From: Incurvaria masculella
Taxonomy: Eukaryota; Arthropoda; Insecta; Lepidoptera; Incurvariidae
Direction: 5' to 3'
Assembly (NCBI GenBank): GCA_946894095.1
Contig: OX335655.1
Location: 6,758,001-6,822,000 of the forward strand
DNA: 64,000 bases
Shown: positions 1 to 10,274 of the stretch, piece after piece
Position numbering within the stretch: position 1 is the first letter of the stretch
How the letters are laid out: each line of letters opens with the position of its first letter
Translations under genes and position numbers: made by a program
The notes under the pieces: generated by a model
What the model saw: the letters and a program-made list of their open reading frames with translations, nothing else
Told to the model about the DNA's origin: nothing
Databases searched by the model: none

Positions 1-909
1 AACGCTTGGATTCAAGAAAAATACCCAAATTGGCATTTTATATACACTGATGCTTCAAAACTATCCTCGGATGGTAGCGTAGGTTCAGCTTTCTTCTATC
101 AAAATCTCAATTTGGTTTGTAAGATGAAAAGTCCAAGAGAAGCTTCAGTTTACACAGGGGAGGTGTTTGCAATTCTTGTAGCATTACAATTCATTGAACG
201 CAATACATTCTTGAAAAATATCCTTATACTGTCTGACTCGAAGAGCACTCTGCAATCAATTCTTCAAAACCCTTTCAAAAGCCGAATTCATAATCCTTTA
301 ATTATGCAAATTAGACATTTATTATACGATTTTTTTATAAATCATATTGACATAGTAATAGCTTGGATATCAGGACACCATGATATAGCTGGAAATATCA
401 TTGCGGATGAATGTGCAAAAGACGCTGTAATAAGAGGAGATAAAACTGTTTATAAAAACTATTGTTATGACCTTGCATGCCTACCTAAAGTACAGCTTAC
501 TAACACATGGCAAAGATCATGGAAAAGATCTAGCGAGCACAAAGGCAGGTATTACTCAAAAATTCAACCAGATATTCCAGCCAAACCATGGTTCTACAAA
601 GTAAAATTAAATAAAGTAGAGACATCAATCATATGTAGATTAAGAATTGGCCACATATGCTCTCCAGTTCATCTTACTAAACTTCGAATAAAAGATTCAT
701 CATTATGTGAATGTGGTCTAGATGAGGGTACTGCTGATCATATACTCCTTGCATGCCCTCTAAATGACAAATACACTCCGATTTATAGTAATTTATCAAA
801 ACTAAAAATACCTTTGCCCACTAATGTTCAAACTCTCCTTGCTACCTTTAACATCTCTCTGTTAAGAATAATAGCTTCATTTATTAAAGCGAATAAAATT
901 AAACTATGA
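1..909 (+). CDS. Non-LTR retrotransposon ORF2 C-terminus, RNase H domain (5' cut by window edge)
   Basis: The frame is open from base 1 to the TGA at 907-909 (about 302 codons visible). The first 150 residues form an RNase H fold: YTDAS near residue 15, a conserved Glu in TGEVFAI, SDSKS, then GHHDIAGN with a following Asp, so the D-E-D-D catalytic set looks intact. The next part has the Trp/Lys-rich linker, a CRLRIGH motif and a Cys/His cluster (CECG...H..LACP) that ends jockey-like LINE polyproteins. RNase H removes the RNA strand during target-primed reverse transcription. The reverse transcriptase would lie left of the window. No stop or frameshift is visible in the part present, so this copy may be fairly young. 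The clade assignment is inference. Confidence 0.85.
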   Translation, partial: NAWIQEKYPNWHFIYTDASKLSSDGSVGSAFFYQNLNLVCKMKSPREASVYTGEVFAILVALQFIERNTFLKNILILSDSKSTLQSILQNPFKSRIHNPLIMQIRHLLYDFFINHIDIVIAWISGHHDIAGNIIADECAKDAVIRGDKTVYKNYCYDLACLPKVQLTNTWQRSWKRSSEHKGRYYSKIQPDIPAKPWFYKVKLNKVETSIICRLRIGHICSPVHLTKLRIKDSSLCECGLDEGTADHILLACPLNDKYTPIYSNLSKLKIPLPTNVQTLLATFNISLLRIIASFIKANKIKL

Positions 910-1132
910 AAGAATAAAAAGAAATAAGTATATGTAAATATATTGGCACAAATATCTATCATTTCACTAACGAAGCATTTCATTGAAATTTAAGCTAACC
1001 TTTACCTGAGACTAAATATGCATGAAAAAACGACAATGAGCATATGTCAAAACTTGACACTGGCAGAATGAACCTCAGATGAGACCAGTTGCCACAGAGT
1101 GGGTTTAATCCTCTCTATAAAGAAGAAGAAAG
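910..1132 (+). mobile_element. 3' UTR and tail of the LINE
   Basis: AT-rich non-coding sequence follows the ORF stop and ends in a (GAA)-rich tail near 1120-1132, typical of a LINE 3' end. The exact end is uncertain because no target-site duplication can be seen without the 5' end. Confidence 0.5.
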
Positions 1133-1266
1133 TGACTGCATAACATCACCGCTCAACGCAACCAAATCATGTGCAAACAAATTTCGCGCTCTGTGTACCG
1201 ATCTGCCCCCGCTGCGTACTAGAAGTGCTCCCACGGCGTACTAGACGCGCTCCCGCGACTTCCCAG

Positions 1267-3216
1267 CGATGCCCAACATACTGTCACACGTGGGTGCGAG
1301 CATGCAGAGCGAGCTGTGCGCGTGGACGATTCTCGGGCTCATCAACAGCACATTCGACGCGGCCATCTTCCGCATCGACGCCAATCTCAAGCAGGTAGAT
1401 CTCATTGGAGTGATACTACCAATAAATCTCCCGCGGCTTCCCACCGATGCTCAGCATACTGCCGCACGTGGGCGCAAGCCTGCAGAGCGAGCTGTGCGCG
1501 TGCACGGACGATTCTCGGGTTCATCAACAGCACATTCGACGCGGCCATTTTCCGCATCGACGCCAATATCAAGCAGGTAGAGCTCATTGGAGTGATGCTA
1601 CCAATACATCTCCCGCGGCTTTCCACCAATGCTCAGCATACTGCCGTACGTGGGCGCAAGCCTGCGGAACGTGCTGTGCGCGTGCATGGACGATTCTCGG
1701 GCTCATCAACAGCACATTCGACGCGGCCATCTTCCGCATCGACGCCAATCTCAAGCAGGTAGAGCTCATTGGAGTGATACTACCAATAAATCTCCCGCGG
1801 CTTCCCACCGATGCTCAGCATTCTGCCGCACGTGGGCGCAAGCCTGCAGAGCGAGCTGTGCGCGTGCATGGACGATTCTCGGGCTCATCAACAGCACATT
1901 CGACGCGGCCATTTTCCGCATCGACGCCAATCTCAAGCAGGTAGAGCTCATTGGAGTGATGCTACCAATACATCTCCCGCGGCTTTCCACCGATGCTCAG
2001 CATACTGCCGCACGTGGGCGCAAGCCTGCAGAGCGTGCTGTGCGCGTGCATGGACGATTCTCGGGCTCATCAACAGCACATTCGACGCGGCCATCTTCCG
2101 CATCGACGCCAATCTCAAGCAGGTAGAGCTCATTGGAGTGATACTACCAATAAATCTCCCGCGGCTTCCCACCGATGCTCAGCATTCTGCCGCACGTGGG
2201 CGCAAGCCTGCGGAACGTGCTGTGCGCGTGCATGGACGATTCTCGGGCTCATCAACAGCACATTCGACGCGGCCATTTTCCGCATCGACGCCAATCTCAA
2301 GCAGGTAGAGCTCATTGGAGTGATACTACCAATAATTCTCCCGCGGCTTCCCACCGATGCTCAGCATACTGCCGCACGTGGGCGCAAGCCTGCAGAGCGA
2401 GCTGTGCGCGTGCACGGACGATTCTCGGGTTCATCAACAGCACATTCGACGCGGCCATTTTCCGCATCGACGCCAATATCAAGCAGGTAGAGCTCATTGG
2501 AGTGATGCTACCAATACATCTCCCGCGGCTTTCCACCAATGCTCAGCATACTGCCGTACGTGGGCGCAAGCCTGCGGAACGTGCTGTGCGCGTGCATGGA
2601 CGATTCTCGGGCTCATCAACAGCACATTCGACGCGGCCATCTTCCGCATCGACGCCAATCTCAAGCAGGTAGAGCTCATTGGAGTGATACTACCAATAAA
2701 TCTCCCGCGGCTTCCCACCGATGCTCAGCATTCTGCCGCACGTGGGCGCAAGCCTGCAGAGCGAGCTGTGCGCGTGCATGGACGATTCTCGGGCTCATCA
2801 ACAGCACATTCGACGCGGCCATTTTCCGCATCGACGCCAATCTCAAGCAGGTAGAGCTCATTGGAGTGATGCTACCAATACATCTCCCGCGGCTTTCCAC
2901 CGATGCTCAGCATACTGCCGACGTGGGCGCAAGCCTGCAGAGCGTGCTGTGCGCGTGCATGGACGATTCTCGGGCTCATCAACAGCACATTCGACGCGGC
3001 CATCTTCCGCATCGACGCCAATCTCAAGCAGGTAGAGCTCATTGGAGTGATACTACCAATAAATCTCCCGCGGCTTCCACCGATGCTCTGCATACTGCCG
3101 CACGTGGGCGCAAGCCTGCAGAGCGAGCTGTGCGCGTGGACGATTCTCGGGCTCATCAACAGCACATTCGACGCGGTTATCTTCCGCTTCGACGCCAATC
3201 TCAAGCAGGTAGAGCT
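1267..3216 (+). repeat. 11-copy tandem array of an exon plus flanking intron (unit ~182 bp)
   Basis: Unit starts fall near 1269, 1447, 1629, 1811, 1993, 2175, 2357, 2539, 2721, 2903 and 3083, with spacings of 178, then 182 repeated, then 180. Each unit holds about 120 bp of exon-like sequence ending AAGCAG|GTAGAG and about 60 bp of intron-like sequence. Copies 1 and 11 keep the frame (ELCAWTILG...). Copies 2 to 10 all carry the same 4-bp insertion (CATG or CACG) after GCGCGTG, which shifts the frame. Variants repeat every five units: copies 2-5 match copies 7-10, including the rare CACG and AATATC variants in copies 2 and 7. This is a 910-bp higher-order duplication. The several overlapping open frames here are by-products of the repeat. 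Confidence 0.93.
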
Positions 3217-6200
3217 AGATGCACCACTTTCTATCTCTTTCTGAGTTGGATAATTGTATTTCGTTACGAATGTGAGCTGTTCTATGGTTCTGAACCCATG
3301 TAAAACTGTAGGTCCTCTTCCCCTGCTTGGTGCGAGGGCTAAGACTGCCTGGAAAACTATGGTTGAAACGGCAATGGAAATTTGTCCTTATTTTGGCAGT
3401 GCATCCGTTCTCTTAAAGGGAAGGGCATGGCACCTAATTCTTTCGGGAATATGGTGTATTGGGCTATTATCATAACGGTAGTTGTGTGGGATTAGCCATC
3501 CATGTCAGATTGCATAAAAAAAACGTCCGCAGGTATGGGGTGTGCGGATGCCGGAGGAGCTACCGCTGGCGGTGCAGCACGGACTGCGCACCTTGATCTC
3601 GGGCGTAGTGCTGGTACAGTGCTTCACTACGCACCTCTACCTCGCCGCTTACGTAGTGCTTCTCTATCCTGTGTTCCTGGTTGGTCTGTCATTACACTGA
3701 TCCAGTCCTAAACCAAAAAATACCTTACATAACGACCGTTAGAACAGAGGATTACATCTCATTCGTCCAGTTTCACTTCTCCACAACTGGTATTTTGTTA
3801 TAACAATAGAAGAACCTTTAACGAATTCAATATTTAGGGGGTTAAAAGGCTGAGATCATCTAAAACTAAGAAATGAGTAGGCACGAATGTTAAGTAGAAG
3901 ATGGTATCAATCGATTGACCTCCAGTTTTTTTTTATGAAACATTCCGTGAATCGCCTCATTTTACTGATTATTTCATGACTATTTTACAAACGTTTCAAC
4001 GTTTGCCTTAGTTTTTGGCCATCCCTTAACTTGTGGATTTATTTCTAGAGAAGTGAAGTTTCTGCCCTTGTAACGGGGGCATTAGCAGTACTGCTGCCCT
4101 AGCTACTGGCGTTGTCAGGGCTTGGCCTAGTCTCCTGCCTGCGCTCCACATATTAAGAGAAGGAGTGATCGGCACTAGTGCTGCCATGGCTTCTGGTGTC
4201 GGCAGTGCGCGACCTGCTGTGCGAGCTGCCGGGGCTAGCGTTTGGCCTAGTTTCCTGCCTGCGCTCATTATGTGATTGTAAACAGGAAGAGCAACTGACG
4301 TTATTGCTGACGTGGCTATTGGAGTCCGCTGTGTGTGACCTGGCGGGGCTAGCACTTAACCTGATCCACTGGGTGGGCTCTACATGTGCATGTGAACAGG
4401 AGGAGCGACCGGTGCTGGTGCTGCCCAGGCTACTTTTGTCGGCAGTGCACGGCCTGCTGTTTGAGCTGCTGGGGCTAACGTTTGGCCTAGTTTCCTGCCT
4501 GCACTCAATATATGAATGTAAACAGGAAGGGCAAATGACGCAAGTGCTGACGTGGCTATTGGTGTCTGCTGTGTGCGACCTGGCGGGGCTAGCACTTGAC
4601 CTGATCCACTGCATGGGCTCTGTGCATGTGTACAGGAGGAACGACCGGCGCTGGTGCTGCCCTGGCTACTGGTGTCGGCAGTGCGCGGGCTGCTGTGCGA
4701 GCTGCTAGGGCTAGCACTTGGCTTACTCTCCTGCCTGATGGTGGGTGCCACGAGGTCGCCTTGCGTCATATTTGTGCTCGGAAAATTGGCCAAGATAACG
4801 CCGGCTCTCTACATGTGGATGCTGGTGTTTAGGTTACATTATGCTTCATCAAAATATAAATTTAGAAACATAGTTAAAATTTGAGATGTTGAAAAAAATA
4901 TCAGTGGGTATTCGTCTTATTGGCTAATAGAGAAAAAAAACAATTTATATTTTGAAGCGTCCTCCTACGATATACTGCTGTACTAGCAGCCTGACGTATC
5001 TGATTTCTTAGTTTGGAAATGATTGATTTTTCAGCGTAAAATCATTCATTCACCCGGGACCCGGTGGAATCCCGTCAGATGATACGTCCTGTGCCAGACT
5101 TTTTAACGACGGCAAAATAAGTCAATCGCATTACGTTAATCAATGTTTTAAGCTAGGCGTTGTAATTTTCTTTAACCTGAGAACAGGTTTTATTAAAAAT
5201 TGAACAGTGAAATAGAAGTGTCGTTTCATATGCATACATTATTATAGTAAGCGATAATAAATCTGTAAAGTTCTTATTTTCAGAACCAAAGGATCGCCTT
5301 TTTGACATGTTTATTTTTACTGTGCGAGTTGCTTCATGGTTCTGGACTAATGTTAAACTGTAGGTCCTCCATTTTATAAGTAGGTAGGGTTAAATACGTT
5401 GATACAATCGCAATTGATCAAAGTATGGCACTTACATGATTCATTCGGAAGCAAGGTTTCGATTGTTATAAAATTGTTTGCGATCTTTCTTTGGGGCGAA
5501 CGGGAAGGGCCGGGGAGTGCTAAAGGACCGTTAAAGAAACGCTCCAAGAATAAAGAGTGATGGTGGTAAAGGATTGATAAAGAAACGTTTGATAACGTTG
5601 TGGAACTACTTGGAAAATTCTGACACTTCTTAGAAATAACTAAGAGTATAACATTATTTGTAAAGATGCACAACTATAGCCCTCAGTATCGATGGGAGGG
5701 CTATCTACCACCCTCATCACTAGCGCCTGAAGTATGCAGGGATAACTTGGCATTTACGAAACATCATTTCGCTTATATGTACGTGTATTATGGATATATT
5801 TGTAAAGAGTTCAACGTATGCAACAGCTACTACCGCACGCTCAAGATGTCGCCTGGGTTCATGACGTTCCCAGCCAGCTCGGTCGTAGGCGCGGGTGGCG
5901 TGGGCACTGACTACGGGCTCGAGCAGGCTGTGCGCAGGCGCCGCACCAAGTCGCTGCTGGCCGAGCCGGAGCTCCGCAGGAAACTCAACACCTACTCGTA
6001 CGTTCACAGTCACCTTGGCTGTGGCGGAATTGTTTTGAGCTCACACATCGAATATAAAAATGCCGCCTTATCGAAGAAATTATATATAACAAATCCATTT
6101 AAAACTGTAGGCCTATTTGCCCCGCTTTCGGCATCGAAACGGCAATGAAAAATCGTCCGTATTTTCCACAGTTCAATGTAGCCATGGCAACTAATTTCTT

Positions 6201-7225
6201 CGGGAAGGCGGGGTTTTGGGGTGATAAACCAGACGGTGGGTGGTTAATCCATCCATGTCCAGTTACATAAAAACACCACACATTGGAACATTCTTAGTAA
6301 AGACATACAGCTATCGCCACCAAATCCATCTACCACCCTAATCACTGGCTCATTGCGTAAATTTTAATGCACTCGTTTGCAGTGCAATCTGAAGAAATAT
6401 ACTCCTTTATTTCAAACATTAGACATAACGTTACAAAACACCGTCCGAAGGCAGCTTACAAAAACTGTTGTATGAGATCAAACTTACCATAATGTTGTCT
6501 AAAAGACATTAATGATTTGTTACTATCTAAGTTGTTCATTTCTGGTCTGCAGGTACGATGATGGCAAATCACCAAATAGGCAGTCACCAAGTGGACAAGC
6601 TACAAGTTATTGCTCCCGGATTGCGTGTGGCACCAACTCCGATTACATCGATGAGAGCAAAGATAATCCTCTTAACAATTTAGCCTCCGAGTCAAATACT
6701 GATGTTCCTGACTCAGGATTCGATGAATGGCTTACCACAGATCTCCCCCTGAGAAGGGACTCCGACCGCATTCTGGACCAATTCGTCGTGATGATGCTTA
6801 AAGTGGCCGCGTATCTCGCTATAAAGGATGCCCCAGGTGAATTCAGTTTATCACGGCTCAATCTAAGCTCTGTCGATGCTTCGCATGCAATGACCGGACA
6901 TCCTCCTGCGGAAAATTCTCTATCTGCTGTCGAACCCGTAACTCCGCCAAATGTCAGTAGCGCGGGACGCATAGGAGCGAGTTATCTTAGAGAATTCCCT
7001 TTAATATTTAACAAACGAAGATCACAACCGCAGCAATTCCGGTGGCACGATGATATTATTTATTCAGATTCAGTGTCCAGCTCGTATACGCGACAAAATC
7101 AATCCGTCCAGACGGATTCAACCGATGACGCTGGACAAGTCAGTTTTAATGTTTCAGAACCTACGACCCGACCCACACAAACCAAAGAAGAGAAACCAAA
7201 TGACCGAGAAAATAAAAGAGAGTGA
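1267..7225 (+). CDS. Multi-pass membrane protein gene of unknown function (5' end not found)
   Basis: Five exons join with matching phases. (1) One intact copy of the arrayed exon, 1267-1394 or the equivalent ending at 3208, with CAG|GTAGAT/GTAGAG donors. (2) 3533-3679. (3) 4636-4740. (4) 5810-5997, donor TC|GTACGT. (5) 6553-7225, acceptor TCTGCAG, stop TGA. Exon 1 encodes a segment with LGLINSTFDAAIF. Exons 2 and 3 each encode a strongly hydrophobic helix (GVVLVQCFTTHLYLAAYVVL; LLVSAVRGLLCELLGLALGL). Exon 4 has a basic RRRR patch. Exon 5 is a 224-aa hydrophilic tail rich in Ser, Thr and Asp, probably cytoplasmic. The layout recalls small insect tetraspan proteins, but I do not recognise the family. 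A start exon upstream was not identified. The gene is tail-to-tail with yellow gene A, only 59 bp between the stop codons. Exon duplication and a SINE next to the exon 2 acceptor raise doubt about normal splicing. Confidence 0.6.
3217..3523 (+). mobile_element. tRNA-derived SINE, 5'-truncated
   Basis: The body matches the long copy at 62622-63018 from the CACCACTTTCTTTCTC segment on, including TTCGTTACGAATG, AAAACTGTAGGTCC and GGCATGGCACCTAATTC, and ends in an A-run. The tRNA-like head is missing. It begins exactly where the tandem array stops and its A-tail ends 9 nt before the exon at 3533. Confidence 0.85.
4065..4740 (+). repeat. Second exon array: about six degenerate copies of a transmembrane-helix exon
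   Basis: Related units of 105-126 bp follow head to tail: a partial copy at 4065-4150, then about 4160-4285, 4286-4399, 4400-4525, 4526-4635 and 4636-4740. They alternate between two subtypes (starting GAGGAGCGACC or GAAGGGCAAATG), which gives a dimer period of 236-240 bp. Nearly every unit begins just after ACAG, a splice-acceptor-like string, and encodes a Leu/Val-rich helix (for example LLVSAVRGLLCELLGLALGL). Only the last unit ends in an exon-like donor, CTGATG|GTGGGT. A 4-bp length change in the fifth unit puts the last one out of frame with those before it. Confidence 0.85.
4741..5809 (+). other. Intron of the membrane-protein gene
   Basis: AT-rich sequence with no coding signal that I can support. 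A short SINE-body remnant (CATGGTTCTGGACTAATG...CTGTAGGTCC) lies near 5330-5370. The acceptor used next is TGTAAAGAG at 5801-5809, with a weak pyrimidine tract. Confidence 0.5.
6087..6280 (+). mobile_element. SINE, partial and diverged
   Basis: It shares AAAACTGTAGG, GCGGCAATGAAAAA-like, CAGTTCAATGTAGCC and TCCATGTCCAGTTACATAAAAA-like segments with the other copies. It lies in the last intron of the membrane-protein gene and lacks the tRNA-like head. Confidence 0.7.
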
Positions 7226-7284
7226 ACAGTTAATGGCTTTTTAATTACAAAATATTATCATTAATACTGATCGTGACGAGAAGC

Positions 7285-10274
7285 TCAAAAATACAATTGC
7301 GGCCCTAGCTGTGTAACTTGTGGATCGCAAATAGATTGTTTTACTATTGCCGTGTCGAAATATAATAGTCTGTAATTGATGTCTTCCGGTCTGATCAATT
7401 GAAATTGGTACATAGGTAGCATGTTAGTTACCAACCACCCTCGCTGCGACTCCTCATGGTCGAGCCTCAAGTCATTTGGGAATACCAAACTCTCGTTGTC
7501 CCTGGCGACCACTCCTAGATTTTCGATGGTATACGACTTGCTTGTGTCCCAACAACCGATGCTGTCTTGAGATATAAGGTTGAAGAACATTACTCCGCTG
7601 CGGTCGACGGCGGAGGCTGACACTTGGCCAACACTCCCGCGACTGTCGCCTAGCAACCGAAACTCGCTGACCGCGCTGTTCACACGCGTCGGGTCCCGTA
7701 TTATCGAAGTTTTCACGAAGAACTCCAGGGAGCTTGACATGGCATGGTAAAAGAGAGTTCTGTCACCGCCGTCGTTTTTGGATAGTGACATTCCGAACAG
7801 GCCATCCGACCATTGATAATTTAGTCCATGGAGGGTGTAATTAGAGAGTATTGGATCAGGGTAAAACGTGTGGTGAGTAAATCTCCAAAACTTCGCATCG
7901 CTAGCTCTGAACACTATCAGTCCAAATCTCCACGCATCTGCGATGTACAGGTGAAGGTCTTGGCATTGATAATCTCGTGTGTCCACAATAATATTAGTTA
8001 TCAGCGAGTTCTGCAGCACGAACTCTCGCGGTATAGCATAGCGAGCGAGTAGTTCGTCAGTTTCCAGATCGAAAACTACAATCTGCGGCGGGCACAGCTG
8101 GCGCGGTGTCTCGAAAGCCTCCACTTGCCCCGAGTCCAGCACCCACATCCTCCCGCAGTGGTCCACAGCCATCCGGAATACCGATGTCAAGCCAGTGCAG
8201 TTTTCTGAATAGATAAAAAAAGTACATATGGTCAAACTTAGTTAGCAAATAACACATTTTGATGATGCTTGATGATTCCGCAACGATCAACCAAATATTA
8301 TAGCAGCATTTATCGATTATAATAATTAAAAGCACCTAGGCGACGCATTCATATTCACCTATCTTAAAATTTCTGCCTATACATGAAGCGTAATGACATA
8401 TATTATTGAGTAGCATAATGTCTGAATATAACGGTGCCTCAATATTCTATGGATTCAATCAAAATATTGTGTATCAAAAATATTTTCATTGTATTATTTA
8501 TTATTTTCTCATGGAGTACACCTATTTAGATAAACTTGAAAAGATAATTTCATAAAAATCTTTAAAGCCGTTTCAAGAAACATGGAATTGCTCGTAATAA
8601 TATTTTGGAAACAACACATGACACAGTTCTTTGTGACAAGAAATCAGCTGGATGCTGATATTTAGCAGGGGGTGAAAGTCGGGGTAAGAGCGCAGCCATG
8701 GGTTAGCCACGGGTTAGGGGCTCATAGCCTAGTGGCACGGGGACTTGCCTAGCATACCAGAGGTCTTGGTTCCTCCTCCTCCCGATCCGAAAACCTCGCC
8801 CCGTGCACCACTTTCTTTCTCTTTCTGAGTTGGATAAGTGCATTTCGTCACGAATGCGAACTGTAGTTCCCCGGGTTTAAGCCCGCCCGGGTTGGTACCA
8901 TCGCATTGGATGAAAAGATGGTCGAAGCGGCAATGAAAAATTGTCCGTGGTTTCCATCCAGTTCAATGTAGTCGTGCTCATAAAGGGAAGGTCCTGGCAT
9001 GGCACCTAGTTCCTTCGGGAATTTGGTGTATTGGACTAATATCATAACGGTGGTATTAGCAATCCATGTCAAATTGCATAAAAAAGGGATCCTCGTTCGA
9101 GAATCGCTCGAGAATCGCAAGTGAGGGCAACGTAGACGAGACACCACATATCACCAATATGAGTTAACGTCATAAAATATTTGCTGGCGGGTCTACCTCT
9201 GGGCGTGTATTCTTGGCATTCAGTCATTGCGGATTCAGTAGAGTTAACAGTAATGTCAAAGTAAATTCTTCTTCTGTTAACTCTACTGAATCCGCAATGA
9301 CTGAATGCCAAGAATACACGTCCAGGTGCCATCGGATAGTGAACGAGGAGTTGACAATAGTCACCAGCGTTATGCATGCTCCAGTCGGGGAAGGGTCGCA
9401 GCCGTGGTGAGGGGTCCGCTGGCGGGCCCCGCGCTGGTACCGCGAGTGAGGATAATGTAGCGGGGACGCCACGCTTCCAGCGGGGAGTGGACAGGAAGAC
9501 GCGCTGCCCCCATCGCTCCACGCCCAGGGGAATCACGTTCAGGGGGACGAACCGCCTGGAATCAGTTCATTAATGTTTAACCATCTTGACGGATATCTAT
9601 GAATATGGTTTTATGTTATTTATTTCATTTCAAGCTTTCGTTTTCAAGTTTTCATTGAGGTAAGGCAGGTGTGAAAATATGTTAATAGCTACATAATTTT
9701 GTAACCAATTCCATGAAATATATTTTTCAATTAACTATTTTTACTAAAAATAATATTTACTCGCATTTTTTGTTATTAACAAGTAGTTTTTTTGCCCTAA
9801 GCTGTTTTTAATAATACTGTAAATATAGCGATATTTGTAGTAACAAAAAAATACCTTGACCTATATGAGATATCAAGGCTGAATTCACGGAGACCGATCC
9901 TCGGCACAATTTTATGATGTCAGATTGATTTAGCAATACCACAGATAAAATATTACTGGCAATGCATTGATTACGAATAAAGGTGCGTTTACGCCTCACT
10001 TAACTAGTTTGGCCTAGACTAAACTAGTTTCTCTTGAAAATCTGGCTGGTTTGTAACAGTGCATGTGTATAATAAATGTTTTTTTTTTCTTCACAAAAAC
10101 TTATGTATACACGCACCCATTGTTCATAGCTTGGACACGGTCTTGCTCCGAGGGAAACTCATAGTCGATCTGTCTCCAATGGTAGAGGGTCCTGAAGGAA
10201 GGTGCATCTTCCTGAGATGAGATGCAGGATGCAAAGGCTAGACACACGACCACGCTCAGCAGTGCCTCTCCCAT
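7285..10274 (-). CDS. Yellow/MRJP family secreted protein, gene A (3 coding exons, 422 aa)
   Basis: Exons in transcript order are 10117-10274, 9365-9555 and 7285-8204, with intron phases 2 and 1; the total is 1269 nt including stop. Splice sites are CAATGG|GTGCGT, TTCCAG|GCGG, AACGCTG|GTGACT and ATTCAG|AAAACTG. The N-terminus (MGEALLSVVVCLAFASCISS) is a signal peptide. Family hallmarks follow: WRQIDYEFPS, GVERWGQRVF, RWKRGVPATL, NCTGLTSVFRM, WVLDSGQVEA, LCPPQIVVFDL, NYTLHGLNYQWSDGLFG, VSASAVDRSGVMFF, SIGCWDTS, VFPNDL and YRLLYF. These belong to the six-bladed propeller of Yellow proteins, which are secreted and linked to cuticle pigmentation and dopachrome-type chemistry. Length is normal. 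The VPNDL-type C-terminal region is closer to the yellow/-b/-c side than to MRJP, but I assign no letter. Intron 1 has a 5'UTR part and starts far upstream (16728-16799). Intron 2 holds a SINE and a perfect hairpin. Confidence 0.93.
8706..9087 (+). mobile_element. SINE, near full length, with tRNA-like head
   Basis: It begins near GGCTCATAGCCTAGTGG, which contains a perfect polymerase III A box (TAGCCTAGTGG). The B box region is degraded. The body has TTCTTTCTCTTTCTGAG, TTCGTCACGAATGCG, GCCCGCCCGGGTTGG and GGTCCTGGCATGGCACC, and the element ends in an A-run. It lies in intron 2 of yellow gene A, antisense to the gene. Confidence 0.85.
9204..9320. repeat. Perfect 47-bp inverted repeat (hairpin) with 23-nt loop
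   Basis: The left arm 9204-9250 (starts CGTGTATTCTTGGC, ends GAGTTAACAG) and right arm 9274-9320 are exact reverse complements. With one mismatch the pairing extends a few bases further out. It sits 45 bp inside intron 2 from the exon 2 donor of yellow gene A, so the pre-mRNA would fold into a long stem. Confidence 0.9.

Noticed and set aside
1171..3303. Many overlapping open frames of 67-254 codons on both strands in the array
   Set aside because: They arise because the ~182-bp unit is not a multiple of three and lacks stops in several frames. Only the exon frame has sense, and only in the outer copies.
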